Source: Pseudomonas sp. MYb118 (GTDB lineage Bacteria; Pseudomonadota; Gammaproteobacteria; Pseudomonadales; Pseudomonadaceae). Taken from it: a DNA stretch of 64,000 nt. The position numbers were made by a program, and so were the translations under genes. Numbering within the stretch: the first letter of the stretch is position 1; each line of letters begins with the position of its first letter. The notes under the pieces are model-generated. The model had not been told where the DNA came from. It did not search any database and saw only the letters and a list, made by a program, of their open reading frames with translations. Location: positions 1 to 64,000 of the forward strand of contig NZ_JBFRXN010000004.1 of NCBI RefSeq assembly GCF_040947875.1, written 5' to 3'. Below are positions 33,052 to 46,056 of this stretch, one piece after another.

Positions 33052-35356
33052 CCGGCATCCATTGATCCAGCAGGGTCGCCAGCTCTTCACGGCGGAACGG
33101 TTTGGCCAGGTAATCGCTCATGCCGGCGGCGCGGCAACGCTCGCGTTCTTCGGACATGGCATTGGCCGTCAGGGCGACAATCGGCAACTGCGGCCAGCGC
33201 CCGCTGCGGCGGATCTGCCGGCTGGCTTCGTAGCCGTCCATCACCGGCATGTTGCAGTCCATCAGCACCAAGTCGAACTCACTGATTTCCAGTTGATCCA
33301 GCGCTTCTGCACCATGGGCAGCGACGATCACCTCGCAGCCGAGCTTGCCGAGCATGCCCTTGGCCACCAGTTGATTGACCGGGTTGTCCTCGACCAGCAG
33401 CACCCGCCCGCGACGCTGGGGTGACAAGGCTTCGAGCCGGGCATCGTTGAGGGTGTTGATTTCCGGTTGCAGGATGCGCCGCAATGTCTGGTACAGGGCA
33501 TTGCGCGCCAGTGGCCGCGCCTGCTGTTGCAGAGGCGCCAGGGCACTGGCTTCCTCGCTGGGCAGGAAACTGCCGTACGCGGTGACAAGCAGGATCGGCG
33601 CCGTGCAGTGGGGCCGCAGCTTGAACAGGCATTGCGGGCAGTCGGTGATCACCACGTCAGGCGCCAGATCGACCATCGGGTCGTCGATCGAGCGCTGCTG
33701 GTAATCCAGGCCCCAGCCGGGCAGGAGGCTTTGCAACAACTCCGCCAGGCCACTGCTGGCCGCGGTGATCGCGATGACCTTGCCGCGCAACGTCGCCGGT
33801 GGCAGGGCGCGGGTATGGCAGGGCAGGGGCAGATCGGCGCAGAACTGGCTGCCGAAACCCGCTTCGGAACTGATGGTGAGGCGCCCCTGCATGGCTTCGC
33901 AGAGGTTGTAGGTCAGTGCCAGCCCCAGCCCGGTGCCGCCGAATTGCCGGGTGATACCGGCTCCGGCCTGGGTGAAGGGTTGGAAAATCTTGACCTGGGC
34001 ATCCTGGGCGATACCGATGCCGGTGTCGCAGACTTCGATCCGCACGCCTTCCTCATAGCTCGACAGGCGCACGTCGACGCGGCCGAAGCGGGTGAACTTG
34101 AGCGCGTTGGATAACAGATTGCTGACGATCTGCCGCACTCGCGTCGGGTCACCGAGTACCAGCGCTGGAAAAGCCGGCTCGATCAGGCAGGTCAGTTCGA
34201 CACTGGGCGCGGCGTTCTGCGACAGCAGGTTGGCGGTGTCCTCGATCAGTGCGCCGAGATCGAATGGGATGTGTTCGAGTTCGAGTTGGCCGGCATCGAA
34301 TTTCGACAGGTCGAGGATATCGTTGAGCAGTTCCACCAGCACTTTGCCCGAGTCATGGGCAATCGACAGTTGCTGCTGCTGTTCGGCGTTCAGCGGGCCG
34401 TCCAGGGACAGGGCGATCATTCCCAGCAGGCCATTGAGCGGTGTGCGGATCTCGTGGCTCATGTTGGCGAGGAACACCGAACGCGCTTCGGCCATATCCA
34501 GGGCTGTGCTGCGGGCCACTTCCAGCTCCTGGTTGGACTGGCTGAGCCGGGTGTTGATCGCCTTGAGTTCGGTGGTGCGCGCCGAGACGATGTTTTCCAG
34601 TTGCCCGAGGTAGTCGGTCAGACGGTTTTCAGCGTTGCGCCGCTGCTGGATTTCGGTGGCGATGTTTTCGAACTGCTGGTTCGCAACCTTCACCAGTACA
34701 CCGATTTCATCGCGTTCATGGCCGCCGGGGCATTCCAGCCAGGTGGGGGTGACGCTGCGCGAATCGCGGCTGCTGAGCTCGCGAATGACCCGCACCAGGG
34801 GCTTGGTCAGCATCACGTAAAACAGGGCCAGCAGAATGCCGGTCAGCAGCAGGCTGCGGGCGAAGCCATTGAGCAGGGTCACTTCGGCCCGTTTCAGGAA
34901 CCGGCTGCCGAAGGCGTAGGTGTCGACGTCCAGGCGCAAGGTGCCGAGGGACTCGTTCGGCAGGTGGTCCAGGTACAAGCGGTCCTCGAAGGCGCGATCG
35001 GCGCCGAACAGGAAGTCGCTGATGACCCGGTAGCCACTCTGTGCGCCGGGACGCTTGACGTTGGCCAGCACCGCGCCGTTGTTGTCGGTCAGTTGTGCAC
35101 CGATGATCGCCGGCGAGCGCAGCAGCCCCAGCGTCAGTTCCTGGGCCAGTTCGGCGTCGATGTTGTAGGCGATGCGCGAGGCGGGGTTGTGGCTGATTTC
35201 CAGTAAAGACTGTATTTCCCGGTTGATGGAGGCGTCTTCGCTGGCATAATCAATGCCTATTTGCAGCAGGCTGAGCAGCGTGCCCAGAATAAAACCGACC
35301 AGCACGGTCAGCCGGGCCTGTTTGTAGGACAGCCGGTTGGTGAAATTGATATCCAT
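33035..35356 (-). CDS. sagS: SagS-like hybrid sensor histidine kinase
   Basis: 773 residues from ATG 35356 (MDINFTNRLSY); an upstream ATG at 35398 lacks support. Two membrane helices (about 17-40 and 178-203) enclose a periplasmic HmsP-like sensor; a HAMP and coiled coil follow, then HisKA (FLANMSHEIRTPLNGLLGMI), HATPase (GTGLGLALTYN), a degenerate receiver and a C-terminal receiver with DLVLMDCNMPVMDGYEA. No HPt domain is present, so it must pass phosphate to a separate HPt, as SagS does to HptB in P. aeruginosa, controlling attachment and biofilm. The assignment rests on order and architecture. Confidence 0.88.
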   Translation of the reverse strand: MDINFTNRLSYKQARLTVLVGFILGTLLSLLQIGIDYASEDASINREIQSLLEISHNPASRIAYNIDAELAQELTLGLLRSPAIIGAQLTDNNGAVLANVKRPGAQSGYRVISDFLFGADRAFEDRLYLDHLPNESLGTLRLDVDTYAFGSRFLKRAEVTLLNGFARSLLLTGILLALFYVMLTKPLVRVIRELSSRDSRSVTPTWLECPGGHERDEIGVLVKVANQQFENIATEIQQRRNAENRLTDYLGQLENIVSARTTELKAINTRLSQSNQELEVARSTALDMAEARSVFLANMSHEIRTPLNGLLGMIALSLDGPLNAEQQQQLSIAHDSGKVLVELLNDILDLSKFDAGQLELEHIPFDLGALIEDTANLLSQNAAPSVELTCLIEPAFPALVLGDPTRVRQIVSNLLSNALKFTRFGRVDVRLSSYEEGVRIEVCDTGIGIAQDAQVKIFQPFTQAGAGITRQFGGTGLGLALTYNLCEAMQGRLTISSEAGFGSQFCADLPLPCHTRALPPATLRGKVIAITAASSGLAELLQSLLPGWGLDYQQRSIDDPMVDLAPDVVITDCPQCLFKLRPHCTAPILLVTAYGSFLPSEEASALAPLQQQARPLARNALYQTLRRILQPEINTLNDARLEALSPQRRGRVLLVEDNPVNQLVAKGMLGKLGCEVIVAAHGAEALDQLEISEFDLVLMDCNMPVMDGYEASRQIRRSGRWPQLPIVALTANAMSEERERCRAAGMSDYLAKPFRREELATLLDQWMPATTTP

Positions 35357-35524
35357 GGGGTGTCGAACCACTTTCGTTTCCCTTCGCTGCTCAAGCATAG
35401 TCGATCATGCATTGCTACCGATGTTCTCGCGAGCCCTTGTGCAACAAGGGATGACCCAGGCACCGAACGCCGTGCTTCATCGCTGCAGCGCCATCATTAC
35501 TGTGAACGTGCCCGAGGAGAAGAC

Positions 35525-36415
35525 GTGGATTCCCGATTGAATGCTTTTCTTGAACGCGCCGATGCCGTTCTGGCCCGTATCGAACCGCTGCTGCCCGTGC
35601 TGCGTCAAGACATCGACTGGACGCAATGCCTGGCCGCACGCTGGCAACGCGAAGGGCGCAGCGGCTTTCTGTTGCCGCTGCAGGTCAGCCTGGACATGCG
35701 CTTGTCCGACCTGATCGGCGTCGAGCGACAGCTGGAGCAACTGGGGCGCAACACCCAGCAATTCATCGACGGCATGCCGGCCAACCACGCCTTGCTGTGG
35801 GGCTCGCGCGGCACCGGCAAATCCTCGCTGGTGCGCGCGTTGCTGGCCGAACACGCCAAGGCCGGCCTGCGCTTGATCGAGATCGAGCGCGATCACCTGG
35901 CGGATCTGCCGCGAATCGTCGAGCAGATCGCCAAGTTGCCGCAGCGTTTCGTGCTGTTCTGCGATGACCTGTCGTTCGAGTCGGGCGAAGGCGACTATCG
36001 CGTGCTCAAGAGCGTGCTCGACGGTTCCCTCGAACAGGCGCCGGACAACGTTTTGCTGTACGCCACCTCCAACCGTCGCCACCTGGTGCCGGAAAAGGAA
36101 AGCGACAACGAAAACTGGAAACGCGTCGACGGCGAACTGCATCCCAGCGAAGCGGTGGAAGACAAGATCGCCCTGTCGGACCGTTTCGGTCTGTGGCTGT
36201 CGTTTTATCCGTTCACCCAGGAACACTTCCTCAATGTGGTCGAACACTGGATCGGTCAGTTGGCCGGCAAGGCCGGGCTGAAGTGGCAGCGTGATGAAGA
36301 ACTGGACATCCTCGCGGTGCGCTGGGCGACCGGACGAGGTAACCGCAATGGACGTTGCGCCTATCAATTCGCCCGCTATTGGGTAGGGCTCAAGCTGTTG
36401 GAGCACAAGGCATGA
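35525..36415 (+). CDS. DUF815 family AAA-like ATP-binding protein
   Basis: 296 residues from a GTG at 35525 with GAGGAGAAG at 35514-35522; longer frames upstream lack a ribosome site. Walker A is WGSRGTGKSSLVRALLA, Walker B VLFCDDLSFE, and an arginine-rich sensor region DNVLLYATSNRRHL follows. The C-terminal half is helical. The function of DUF815 is not established. It overlaps the next gene by 4 bases (ATGA), so the two form an operon divergent from sagS. Confidence 0.9.
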   Translation: MDSRLNAFLERADAVLARIEPLLPVLRQDIDWTQCLAARWQREGRSGFLLPLQVSLDMRLSDLIGVERQLEQLGRNTQQFIDGMPANHALLWGSRGTGKSSLVRALLAEHAKAGLRLIEIERDHLADLPRIVEQIAKLPQRFVLFCDDLSFESGEGDYRVLKSVLDGSLEQAPDNVLLYATSNRRHLVPEKESDNENWKRVDGELHPSEAVEDKIALSDRFGLWLSFYPFTQEHFLNVVEHWIGQLAGKAGLKWQRDEELDILAVRWATGRGNRNGRCAYQFARYWVGLKLLEHKA

Positions 36416-36894
36416 TCGATTTACAACAAAGCGGCCAGGGCCTGGAAGGCTACAGCATGCTCCATGCGCAACTGGAGTCGCTGCTGGCGGACGAGCGTGA
36501 TTTCATCGCCAACGCCGCGCAATTCTCGGCATTTCTGTTCAACCAGCTCGATGACCTGAACTGGGCCGGTTTTTACCTCAATCGCAACGAAGAACTGGTG
36601 CTTGGCCCGTTCCAGGGGCAGATCGCCTGTGTGCGCATCCCGTTCGGACGTGGCGTGTGCGGCGCGGCGGCAGCCTCGTTGCAGACACAGCGGGTTGAAG
36701 ACGTCCATGCGTTCCCCGGCCACATCGCCTGCGACAGCGCGTCGAACAGCGAACTGGTCGTGCCGCTGGTCAAGGACGGCCGTCTGATCGGCGTGCTGGA
36801 CCTCGACAGTCCCAAACTCGCGCGGTTTACCGTGGAGGATCAGGCCGGCATTGAAAAACTGGCGGCCATTTTCCTGCGCCTCACCGACTGCTGA
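36412..36894 (+). CDS. Free methionine-(R)-sulfoxide reductase (fRMsr, GAF domain, YebR-like)
   Basis: 160 residues forming one GAF domain. Three cysteines characteristic of fRMsr are conserved: QIACVRIPFGRGVCGAAA supplies two and HIACDSASNSELVVPL the third. It reduces free R-methionine sulfoxide to methionine with thioredoxin. Its start overlaps the DUF815 stop. Together with msrB and gpx it adds to the sulfur-oxidation repair content of this block. Confidence 0.93.
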   Translation: MIDLQQSGQGLEGYSMLHAQLESLLADERDFIANAAQFSAFLFNQLDDLNWAGFYLNRNEELVLGPFQGQIACVRIPFGRGVCGAAAASLQTQRVEDVHAFPGHIACDSASNSELVVPLVKDGRLIGVLDLDSPKLARFTVEDQAGIEKLAAIFLRLTDC

Positions 36895-39837
36895 TCAGGC
36901 CAGGCCAGCCTTGGCCAACAAGGCTGGCGGGTCCACCGCATCGACCTGCTGAGGGTCAAGGAACTGCTCGGCGTATTGCTGGTAGATCCTGGCATTGACG
37001 AACAGACCGAACAACTCCGGGTCGATATGGGCGTCACGGCACATCATGGCCATGATGCCCAGCGCTTCGCTCAACGACTTGGCTTTCTTGTAGGGGCGGT
37101 CGGCCGCCGTCAGCGCTTCGAAAATATCGGCAATCGCCATCATCCGCGCCGACAGGCTCATTTCTTCGCGTTTCAACCTCTTGGGGTAACCGGTGCCGTC
37201 CATTTTTTCATGGTGGCCGCCGGCTATTTCCGCAACTTTCCTGAGATGGCTGGGGAAGGGCAGGTGGCTGAGCATCCGGATCGTCTGCACCATGTGATCG
37301 TTGATGATGTAACGCTCCTCGCGGGTCAGCGTGCCTCGGGTAATGCTCAGGTTGTAGAGTTCGCCACGGTTGTATTTGTAGCGGGGTACATCGAGCTTGA
37401 AGCCCCATGGATTGTCCTGGGGGATCAGCTCGGCCTCGGCGCGGTCGATCAAATGCTCGGGTTTGTCCGCCAGCAGCGGTTCATCGACCGGCAGGGTCGG
37501 TGCCGGGGTTCGTGCCTGGCGCTGGTTTTCTTCCCAGGAAACGCCGAGGCGATCGTCCAGGGTTCGGCGCCAGGTGCGCTGGGCCACGCTGCGCAGGCGT
37601 TGCAGGTCCGCTTCGGCCATGGCCTCGCTGCCCAGATTGCAACGGGCGACGAAGGCAAAGTCGGCATCCAGTTCCGCCAGGCCGGCATCGCGTCGCTCGG
37701 CCAGATGCGTCTCGTCACCGCCCTGGGCGACGGCCTGCCAGTAGTCGATCCAGACATCGCGCTTGAGGACTTCGAATCGGGTGCGGATTTCGTGGATGCG
37801 GTCGTTCAGGGTTTCCAGCTTGGTGGCCTTGTCGACCACGTATTCCGGCGTGGTGACCTTGCCGCAATCATGCAGCCACGCCGCCACGTGCAGCGCTTCC
37901 CACTCGTCTTCAGTCGGCTGATAGCCTTTGAACGCCGGTTCCTGACTGGCCGCAGCCGCCTGGGCGAGCATCAGCATCAAGGCCGGCACACGCTGGCAAT
38001 GGCCGCCGGTGTAGGGACTCTTGGCGTCGATCGCGCCGGCCAGCAATTGAATGAATGAATCGAGCAGCTGTTTCTGCCGGGCTTGCAGGCGCTGGCTCTC
38101 GATACTCACCGCCGCCGCACCGGAGACGGCCTGGAGAAAGGCGATGCGGTCCGGCCGGAGCTTCTCCAAATCGCTTTGATCGCCGCTGTCGGCCAGCAAC
38201 AGCACCAGCAGGCCGACGGTTTCGTCATGGCGATTGTGCAGGCGGATACCGATCAGGTGCACCCGGGGGCAGGCCATCGCCGACAGCACACTCTGCAGAT
38301 CCCCGGCCTGGTCAAAACCGAGGCCTGTGACCACGTTGTTGCGGGTGGCAAGTTGCTGCAGCCAGGCCGGGCTTTGTGGGTCCTGCAGGGCGTGACCACG
38401 CAGGCCGAACGCCGACAGTGCCTGGGAGTTGTCGTTGACCACCAGCCCCTGGGGCTCCATGCGATCGCCGTCGTTTTCCCGCAGGTAGATCAGGCCCGCC
38501 TGAGCCTGGGCGATCTTCACGGTTTCGAACAGCACCCGCTCCAGCAATGGGGCAAACCGGGTCTCGGCGCTCAGGCTGTCAGTGATCTGGAAAAAACTCG
38601 CCAGGGTGTCTTTCATGCGGGTCATCGACACGCTCAACTGGTCGATTTCCAGCACCGGCGAGCGGCGCGAGATCGGCACGTTGAAATTGAAACTGCGGAT
38701 GGCATCGGCTTCCTGCACCAGCCGGCGCAACGGCCGGACCAGGATCCTGGACGTCAGCCAGCCCAACGGCAGGCACAGCAACAGCGTGGCGAGGGTGATC
38801 AACGCACCCTGCCAGCGCAGGCGATAGGCATCGGCGAGCAATTCGTCCTCCGGCACCAGCAGCGCCAGTTGCAAACCCTGGGGACCGCCTTCTTCCATGT
38901 GACTGCGGGCCACGATCCATTGCCGACCGGCCGCCTGCAACCGCTGGCCGGTGGCCGGGCCATCGAGCAATGCAGCGAGGGCGGGATTGAGGTCGGCGGC
39001 CTTGCTCAGGCGGGCGGTCTGGTCGTCGACGATCAGCTTGCTGCTGTCGGGGTAGGCGACGGCATTGCCCTGGGCATCGAACAGGACGATTTCGGTGTGG
39101 GGGGTGACAACGTGCTTGGCCAGGGTCTCGGACAGCTCCGACAGCGTCAGGTCGGCGCCCATGACGGCATGTGGGCCGCTGCGTCGGGCCAGTGTGGTGC
39201 CGACGTTATGGGTGGAGAAAAAGAGATAAGGCGCCGTGGTGATCTGATCGCTGTCGCTGCGGGCGCTGGAGAACCAGGGGCGGGTTCGTGGATCGTAGGT
39301 GTCGTCGGGGTTGTCCTGACGACTGATGAGGTTCAGCTCCTGATCGAAAAACAACGATTGCGAACGCGTCTGGTCGCTGCCGCTGCGCTCGATGCTCCAC
39401 ACTTGATAGGCCGCTGCCGGCGGCGCCTTGAGCAGTGTTTTCAAGGCTGGCGTCTGCAATGGCCGGACCATGAAAAAATCCCCATCGTCGTAGCCCACGT
39501 ACAGGGAGGCGAGGTCTTCGTTGTCCTTGAGCGACTGGGTGAAGGGCTTGAGCAAAGCCAGGCGTTGTTCCGTGTCGGTCGCCTGGGTCGCGGGATTGTA
39601 GACTTGCAGGCTCAGCAGGTGGCGGATCGGTTCATAGGTGGCATGCAGGTCCAGCCGCACGTCCTGCTCGATGCGCTGGAAGAGTTTTTCGCTGCTGGAA
39701 AGAATGATCTGCGTGGTTTGCTGATAGTTGAACAGGCCCAGCACGATGCCGGTCAATAACAGCAGCAAGGTGAACATCACGCTGATGTGCACGTGCAGGG
39801 GAAACCGCCGTTGATCCGGACGCAGTGGGCTGGGCAT
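36895..39837 (-). CDS. HD-GYP phosphodiesterase with dCACHE, HAMP and GAF domains
   Basis: 980 residues from ATG 39837, which has GAGAGA before it. Order: first membrane helix (about 18-40), a long periplasmic sensor of dCACHE type (about 45-340, TYDPRTRPWFSSARSD), second helix, HAMP (about 365-415), GAF-like region (about 430-600), then HD-GYP with LHDCGKVTTPEYVVDKATKL and GGHHEKMDGTGYPKRL. The HD and GYP motifs are intact, so c-di-GMP hydrolysis in the cytoplasm is likely, triggered by an external ligand. An insert of about 170 residues between the two motif halves is unusual. It lies just before the RocS2-like kinase in the same direction. Confidence 0.9.
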   Translation of the reverse strand: MPSPLRPDQRRFPLHVHISVMFTLLLLLTGIVLGLFNYQQTTQIILSSSEKLFQRIEQDVRLDLHATYEPIRHLLSLQVYNPATQATDTEQRLALLKPFTQSLKDNEDLASLYVGYDDGDFFMVRPLQTPALKTLLKAPPAAAYQVWSIERSGSDQTRSQSLFFDQELNLISRQDNPDDTYDPRTRPWFSSARSDSDQITTAPYLFFSTHNVGTTLARRSGPHAVMGADLTLSELSETLAKHVVTPHTEIVLFDAQGNAVAYPDSSKLIVDDQTARLSKAADLNPALAALLDGPATGQRLQAAGRQWIVARSHMEEGGPQGLQLALLVPEDELLADAYRLRWQGALITLATLLLCLPLGWLTSRILVRPLRRLVQEADAIRSFNFNVPISRRSPVLEIDQLSVSMTRMKDTLASFFQITDSLSAETRFAPLLERVLFETVKIAQAQAGLIYLRENDGDRMEPQGLVVNDNSQALSAFGLRGHALQDPQSPAWLQQLATRNNVVTGLGFDQAGDLQSVLSAMACPRVHLIGIRLHNRHDETVGLLVLLLADSGDQSDLEKLRPDRIAFLQAVSGAAAVSIESQRLQARQKQLLDSFIQLLAGAIDAKSPYTGGHCQRVPALMLMLAQAAAASQEPAFKGYQPTEDEWEALHVAAWLHDCGKVTTPEYVVDKATKLETLNDRIHEIRTRFEVLKRDVWIDYWQAVAQGGDETHLAERRDAGLAELDADFAFVARCNLGSEAMAEADLQRLRSVAQRTWRRTLDDRLGVSWEENQRQARTPAPTLPVDEPLLADKPEHLIDRAEAELIPQDNPWGFKLDVPRYKYNRGELYNLSITRGTLTREERYIINDHMVQTIRMLSHLPFPSHLRKVAEIAGGHHEKMDGTGYPKRLKREEMSLSARMMAIADIFEALTAADRPYKKAKSLSEALGIMAMMCRDAHIDPELFGLFVNARIYQQYAEQFLDPQQVDAVDPPALLAKAGLA

Positions 39838-39887
39838 TGCGGATTCTCTCCATGATGTTGAACACACTGCTCAGCGACCAAGCATAG

Positions 39888-43195
<3,308 letters not shown>

Positions 43196-43199
<4 letters not shown>

Positions 43200-43822
43200 A
43201 CCAATGCGTTACGTTTTGCCATCTCGATGAGTTCAACCAGGGATTTGGCCTTGAGTTTCTGCATCAGTCGTTTCTTATAGGTACTGACGGTCTTGTTACT
43301 CAAGAACATGCCTTTGGCGATTTCCTTGTTGGTGCGCCCCTGTGCAAAAAGTTGTAATACCATCAGTTCCCGATCATTGACGGACTTGAACAGTTCCAGC
43401 TCGGCATATCGCACATCATCCCCGCGAACCGGATTCAATGCCTGACTTGGGAAGTAGTTGTAACCCGACAATACCGCTTTTATCGCACTGACCAGTTCAC
43501 TCAAGTCTTCCTGTTTGCAGACATAACCTGATGCGCCGGATTGCATGCAGCGAATACCGAACAGTGTCGGGCATTGTGCCGTCAGGACCAGTGTTTTCAA
43601 TGGCGTACTCATCGCGTTGAACCGCGCAAGTACTTCGAGCCCGTCCAGCTTCGGGATGCTGATATCGAGAATGACCAGATCCGGCATGCACTCGCGAACC
43701 ATCTGCATGGCATCGACCCCGTTATCGGATTCGCCGACAACTTTGTAACCTTCATGTTCCAGCAGCATTCGAACGGCAAGGCGGATGACAGGGTGATCGT
43801 CGACGATAAAAACGGAGTTCAT
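43196..43822 (-). CDS. RocA2/BvgA-like response regulator
   Basis: 208 residues from the ATG at 43820-43822. Receiver domain (residues 1-120; phosphoacceptor in MPDLVILDISIPKLDGL) and a NarL/LuxR helix-turn-helix (VNDRELMVLQLFAQGRTNKE, then GMFLSNKTVSTYKKRLMQK). It overlaps the RocS2-like kinase gene by 4 bases and is its cognate regulator. It probably activates fimbrial or adhesion genes, by analogy to RocA and BvgA. Confidence 0.92.
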
Positions 43823-44070
43823 AATCAAGTCCCATGCGAGCTCAGATAAAGCGCGCACCTTAGCTCAGATAGTTGACGGGACGCATGAACCGAGCGAGCT
43901 TAACCGGCAATATAGGAATTGTCCTACAAGTGAAAAAGAATAGGACTACGAATCAACTAGGTTTAGCGTGGGGTTGGAAAAAGTTGTTATCAGTTTGCCC
44001 ATCTATTTTTTCGATCAGGGCTTTGCGAATATATATCGGTATTACAGCGGTGTTTTCCTGAGCCTGGTGT

Positions 44071-44475
44071 TTATGGCTTTATGGTATTCAATAAATCCCT
44101 GAATTCGGATTGTTTCAACGGTTTTATCAAGTAACCCAGCAGCGGAAGTCCGTGGGCATTAGCGGTTTTTTCCAGCCCATCAAGTTCCATGCAGGTCAGG
44201 CTGCTCAATAATATGGCCTGGCGGATCATGCCTTGATGGCTGGCGAGTTCGACCAGATCGAGGCCGGGAAGATCGGGCAAGCATTGGTCGCACAAAAGAA
44301 TGTCGAAAGGTTGTACGGCAGTCAGCATTTGTTGCAAGGCCCCATGGGCACTGTCGGAAGTTGTCAGTTGGGTAAAGCCATAACTTTCCAGCAAGTATTG
44401 AGTGGCCCTTAGTTGAAAGGGGTGATCTTCCACCAGGAGGATACGTAGATCGTCTTTTATCCGGGTTTTACTCAC
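44071..44475 (-). CDS. Stand-alone receiver-domain protein
   Basis: 134 residues, a single CheY-like receiver with a phosphoacceptor Asp in FDILLCDQCLPDLPGLDLVE, the acidic pair LLVEDHPFQL at the N terminus, and the Lys in LLGYLIKPLKQSEF. It starts at a GTG (44475). No output domain is present. It lies 248 bases upstream of the RocA2-like gene, in the same direction. In the P. aeruginosa RocS1/RocR system a receiver-EAL protein antagonises RocA; this receiver may be a similar but output-free modulator of the RocS2-like kinase. Confidence 0.85.
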   Translation of the reverse strand: MSKTRIKDDLRILLVEDHPFQLRATQYLLESYGFTQLTTSDSAHGALQQMLTAVQPFDILLCDQCLPDLPGLDLVELASHQGMIRQAILLSSLTCMELDGLEKTANAHGLPLLGYLIKPLKQSEFRDLLNTIKP

Positions 44476-44597
44476 GCTTCATCGCTCATACAGATGGGCG
44501 CCTCATTATTTCGCGAGCGTGTCGGGCAAGCGATCAGTTTGCTCGGCGTGAGGTGTAGGGCGATTCGCAGAACGCTGAGTGCAGTTGGGTGGGAGAG

Positions 44598-44638
44598 GGT
44601 TGATCAGCCATTCCAGGCGACGGAATGACCAATCAACC
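44598..44638 (-). terminator. Imperfect hairpin after dgt
   Basis: GGTTGATCAGCCATTCC (44598-44614) and GGAATGACCAATCAACC form a stem of about 15 pairs with two mismatches, just beyond the dgt stop codon. No long T-run. Confidence 0.5.
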
Positions 44639-44646
44639 GGGTGTCA

Positions 44647-45975
44647 TCAGTGGCTGGAACGACCGGTCATTTCCAGCGCCATTTCGCTGGCATAGCTGTC
44701 GGTCATGCCGGCGATGAAGTCGATCATGCGCAGGAACGAGGTGTGCAGCGGGCCATTGGGATCGGGCGCGTTGTTGCCCAGGAGGTCGAGAACACGGCGG
44801 CTCTTGAACGATGGCGTGCGCCCGTTGTGCTGCTCCAGCGCAGCGCCGCAGAAGGCATTGAGGAGGATTTCCAGGGTGGTGTAGGCGCCGATTTCGTGCA
44901 GTGTCTTGCGCTTGTCCTGGAAAATTTTCTTGCGGGCCATGTCTTTCGCGTTCAATACGCAGCGCTTGGCGGGGCCGTGCATGTGCTCCACCAGATCGCC
45001 GGGCAGCCTGCCGGCGAGCAATGCGTCCTGCTGCTCGACAAAGGCACGGGCGGCGGCATTGGTCAGGTGCTCGATGGCCTTGCCTCGCAGAATCGCCAGT
45101 TTTCGCCGGCGTGAATCCAGTGGGCCCAGCAGGCGATAGGTTTCCGGCAGATCGTCACCCACCAGGTCCAGCAACAGCGACTCGACTTCGGCGTACTCCA
45201 GCAACTCCATTTCCAGGCCGTCTTCGAGATCGATCAGCGCGTAGCAGATATCGTCGGCAGCCTCCATCAGGTACACCAGCGGATGGCGGGCCCAGCGCTG
45301 ATCCTCGAGTTGCGGCAGGCCCAGCTTGTGGGCGATCTGCTCCAGCAGCGGCAGTTCGCTCTGATAGCAGCCGAACTTGTGTTTCTTGTAGCCCAGCGAA
45401 TCGGCGTGCTTGGCCGTCCACGGGTATTTGAGGTAAGTGCCGAGGGTGGCGAAGGTCAGCCGTGTGCCGCCATCGAACTGGTGATACTCCAGTTGGGTGA
45501 GTACCCGAAAGCCCTGGGCGTTGCCCTCGAAATTGAGGAAGTCGTTGCGTTCGGCTTCGCTCATCGCGTCCAGCCAGCCACGGCCTGCGGCTTGTTGAAA
45601 CCAGTGGCGGATCGCGTCTTCGCCGGAGTGCCCGAAAGGCGGGTTGCCAATGTCGTGTGCCAGACAGGCCGACTGCACCACCATGCCCAGGTCGCTGGGT
45701 TCGCACCAGTCGGGCAGGGCGCCGCGGATGGTTTCGCCGACACGCATGCCCAGCGAGCGACCGACGCAACTGACTTCCAGCGAGTGCGTCAGGCGTGTGT
45801 GGATATGATCGTTACTGGAAACCGGATGGACTTGAGTCTTGCGACCCAGGCGACGGAAAGCGCCGGAGAAAATGATGCGGTCGTGGTCTTTGTGGAAAGG
45901 GCTGCGACCCAGTTCATCCGAGCTGTGCACAGGCTTTCCGAGGCGTTCGCGAGTAAGCAGGGTATGCCAATCCAA
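44647..45975 (-). CDS. dgt: dGTP triphosphohydrolase
   Basis: 442 residues. HD-domain metal motifs include [28 protein letters not shown] and [17 protein letters not shown]. The N terminus [20 protein letters not shown] is typical. It hydrolyses dGTP, or other dNTPs in related enzymes, to the nucleoside and triphosphate in the cytoplasm. It is the conserved neighbour of rocS2/rocA2 (PA3043). Confidence 0.94.
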   Translation of the reverse strand: MDWHTLLTRERLGKPVHSSDELGRSPFHKDHDRIIFSGAFRRLGRKTQVHPVSSNDHIHTRLTHSLEVSCVGRSLGMRVGETIRGALPDWCEPSDLGMVVQSACLAHDIGNPPFGHSGEDAIRHWFQQAAGRGWLDAMSEAERNDFLNFEGNAQGFRVLTQLEYHQFDGGTRLTFATLGTYLKYPWTAKHADSLGYKKHKFGCYQSELPLLEQIAHKLGLPQLEDQRWARHPLVYLMEAADDICYALIDLEDGLEMELLEYAEVESLLLDLVGDDLPETYRLLGPLDSRRRKLAILRGKAIEHLTNAAARAFVEQQDALLAGRLPGDLVEHMHGPAKRCVLNAKDMARKKIFQDKRKTLHEIGAYTTLEILLNAFCGAALEQHNGRTPSFKSRRVLDLLGNNAPDPNGPLHTSFLRMIDFIAGMTDSYASEMALEMTGRSSH

Positions 45976-46056
45976 GGCGGGGACTCTCCGTCAGGTGACT
46001 GAGCCCCTAGCTTCCCGTTTCACACCGATGCCTGCAAGCGGAACCTGCGACTGGCC

